Shown: positions 63,401 through 64,000 of the stretch, piece by piece
How the letters are laid out: the number at the start of each line of letters is the position of its first letter
Numbering within the stretch: the first letter of the stretch is position 1
Assembly: GCA_037721215.1 (NCBI GenBank)
Contig: JBBJNV010000008.1
Coordinates: 1 to 64,000, forward strand
Length of the DNA: 64,000 bases
Source of the DNA: Gemmatimonadaceae bacterium
Lineage (GTDB): Bacteria; Gemmatimonadota; Gemmatimonadetes; Gemmatimonadales; Gemmatimonadaceae
Reading direction: 5' to 3'
Made by a program: the position numbers and the translations under genes
The notes under the pieces: generated by a model
Seen by the model: only the letters and a program-made list of their open reading frames with translations
Databases searched by the model: none
What the model was told of the DNA's origin: nothing

Positions 63401-63795
63401 GAACCCGCGGCGCGAATCTCGACTTCGGCAAGCTGTGCCGCCTGCGATGTCATCCGGAGATCGAGACGGCTGGTCTGGCTCAGCTGGATCTGGATGTTCT
63501 CCCGGGTCTGCGGCGAGAATCCAATCCGGCGCGCTTCCAGCGTGTACGGGCCACCTACTTCCAGCGAGGGAAGGTTGAACCGCCCGCCTTCGCGGCTGAT
63601 GGTGCGCTGGGTGAAACCAGTGGCGCGGTTGGTGATTGAAACCTGTACGCCTTCCAGTCCTGCACCGGTGCTGTCGGTGACCACGCCGCTAACGGCGCCG
63701 GTCGTGACTCCCTGTGCATGTGCGTGAGTTGAAACGAACGCCGCCAGGAATGAACCCAGAATGGCGACCGTGATGGTCAAACGTCGTGTGTGCAT
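60487..63795 (-). CDS. Large TonB-dependent receptor-like (Oar-type) protein
   Basis: The ATG at 63795 gives 1102 residues. A signal peptide ends AHA before QGV near residue 28. A CarboxypepD_reg domain follows (GAVSGVVTDSTGAGLEGVQV, GGPYTLEARRIGFSP), then a plug with RNLTDFTRLAPQVSSSGPGF, NRMNNVQIDGATERDVFGLG and GNFGGLLLNAVTKSGTNELH, and a long barrel ending in MQLSARVSF. This is the Oar/OmpA-like receptor class seen in Myxococcota, Acidobacteriota and Gemmatimonadota, with roles in uptake or surface development. The C-terminal aromatic is present, so the barrel is complete. No further gene is visible between 63796 and the end of the window. Confidence 0.94.
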   Translation of the reverse strand: MHTRRLTITVAILGSFLAAFVSTHAHAQGVTTGAVSGVVTDSTGAGLEGVQVSITNRATGFTQRTISREGGRFNLPSLEVGGPYTLEARRIGFSPQTRENIQIQLSQTSRLDLRMTSQAAQLAEVEIRAAGSTGEIIAPTSTGTKTTISEQLLQRAATTSRNLTDFTRLAPQVSSSGPGFSGGGMSNRMNNVQIDGATERDVFGLGSTGQPGGQINAKAISIDAVKEYQILLAPYDVRQGNFGGLLLNAVTKSGTNELHGSLFQYFRNQDYGRDVPTLRATDFSRRQTGFTLGGPIIKDKLHFFTANEWTRESTPVSGPFFGQPSDATTAFPFVDADITAFEAAYRAKTGAPEPGAAGIINSPTPMNNLFGRLDWQINNSHRFVARMNYTDAVNNNRRQNARTATRAIYSSNFHAINSIKKAPVVQLFSNFSNGWSNEAFVGATFVEDRRTSATVFPQVTVNYTGGRQIIAGTDQFSQGNELDADTYEFTNNLTIPRGDHSFVVGTRNELVKIRNLFSQSSFGVWTFNSIADFQSNTANGFRRGIVLGEDPNVYFDAMQSAFYAQDIWTVNPKLTLTLGVRGDISRFLTDNSYASAIDSAYGAHETPTGAFQFSPRFGFNMDVTGDQRNQLRGGIGLFVGTPPYVWLENAYAQNGKVITFLQCGAGFGNAANPAPAFNTDPTVYNTCANGQGAKPIGDVSFLDKDIKFPQPMRANLAYDRVLPFNLIATVEGLYSKTLNQLFFVNRNLAGPVATDQFGRTLYGVVAAAGTAIPARPAQVIANGGTARFSTAIDIENQNKDYAYSITTQLRKRYSNGWEALLGYNYGHAYDVQSFTSSTHISNWSFGRTLSGVQEVPGEPTVSLFDQPHKVSGFLTKTFGWGRLIKSSWAEGLGTDVTLTYSGVSGSPHDYVYGGASGRGDLNADGVSGNDLIYVPSDVNNLNQIRFAPLTVSGETLSAADQASAFNQLIESSQCLSDARGSILNRNTCRLPFSHSVDLTFRQNIPLVSSAQRVAVQLDIFNFGNLLNKDWGQQRVSPISGFNNISLLTHTASSTAVPATAVPTVTFNYRTLDPDKTGTIDPYRVGNFTSNYWRMQLSARVSF

Positions 63796-64000
63796 AGTGC
63801 AGGCCTTGGTAAAAAGTGGAGACGACAACCTGAAACGGAGCGGCACCCGGCGGCCATGAGCTGGCCGAAGAGGACACCCAGGTGGCAACATACGTCGTGA
63901 TGCGACCATCGCCAGCGAACCGGAAGGCAACCGCCGGCCCGAGCCCTGGTCAGTGGAAATTACCCGCCGTTACATTCGCCTGCAAGCAATTCCGGCGGAC

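Overview
The window looks like a chromosomal segment of a Gemmatimonadota bacterium, or a close relative with a didermic, Bacteroidota-like cell envelope. The basis is the gene content: a giant SprA-type outer-membrane protein, a DUF2723 (TMEM260-like) glycosyltransferase, several TonB-dependent receptors with carboxypeptidase-regulatory-like domains, M14, M16, M28 and M48 peptidases, and LptF/LptG. The DNA is GC-rich, genes are densely packed and often coupled by ATGA or GTGA overlaps. I see no rRNA, tRNA, CRISPR array, transposase or phage gene. The phylum call is inference.

Layout. 1-2266: 3' end of an ATP-dependent DNA ligase, a PhzF-like isomerase and an SPW-repeat membrane protein. 2460-5782: a TonB-dependent receptor, a G-run/C-run palindrome and a small exported protein. 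5859-10739: a redox island with two uncharacterised His/Met-rich membrane proteins, a divergent exported peroxiredoxin with an in-frame TGA at the peroxidatic position, and a convergent CcdA-like/TlpA-like thiol relay. 10876-16999: a DUF2723 protein facing an operon of ECF sigma factor, anti-sigma-like protein and two HEAT-repeat proteins. 17098-24702: M14 peptidase, amino-acid permease, DUF4403 lipoprotein, LemA and an M48 protease. 24645-31973: LVIVD-repeat lipoprotein, putative outer-membrane protein, ABC exporter, histidine kinase and a DUF1906 protein. 32139-40003: M16 peptidase, then a sigma/FecR/TonB-receptor trio with an upstream lipoprotein. 40255-42446: small uncharacterised genes, one apparently frameshifted. 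42602-52984: SprA, a glutaminyl-cyclase-like M28 lipoprotein, a helix-hairpin-helix protein, PilT and PilC, all on the minus strand. 53025-57362: LptF, LptG, MlaE and MlaD in a coupled plus-strand operon. 57359-63795: an orphan plug protein and two TonB-dependent receptors.

The main discovery candidate is the gene at 8841-9431. The TGA at 9081-9083 replaces the peroxidatic Cys codon of a BCP/AhpC-type peroxiredoxin, and the downstream sequence folds on paper into a two-stem hairpin with the position and loop of a bacterial SECIS element. The protein would be an exported one-Sec peroxiredoxin with no cysteine at all. The CcdA/TlpA pair ending on the same four bases is a natural candidate for its reductant.

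A second theme is export. Fourteen of about sixteen predicted signal-peptidase-I substrates here have Gln at the likely mature N-terminus. This is the pattern known as the Q-rule in Bacteroidetes. A glutaminyl-cyclase-like M28 lipoprotein is translationally coupled to SprA. Together these suggest that an envelope built on SprA and pyroglutamate-capped proteins operates in this organism.
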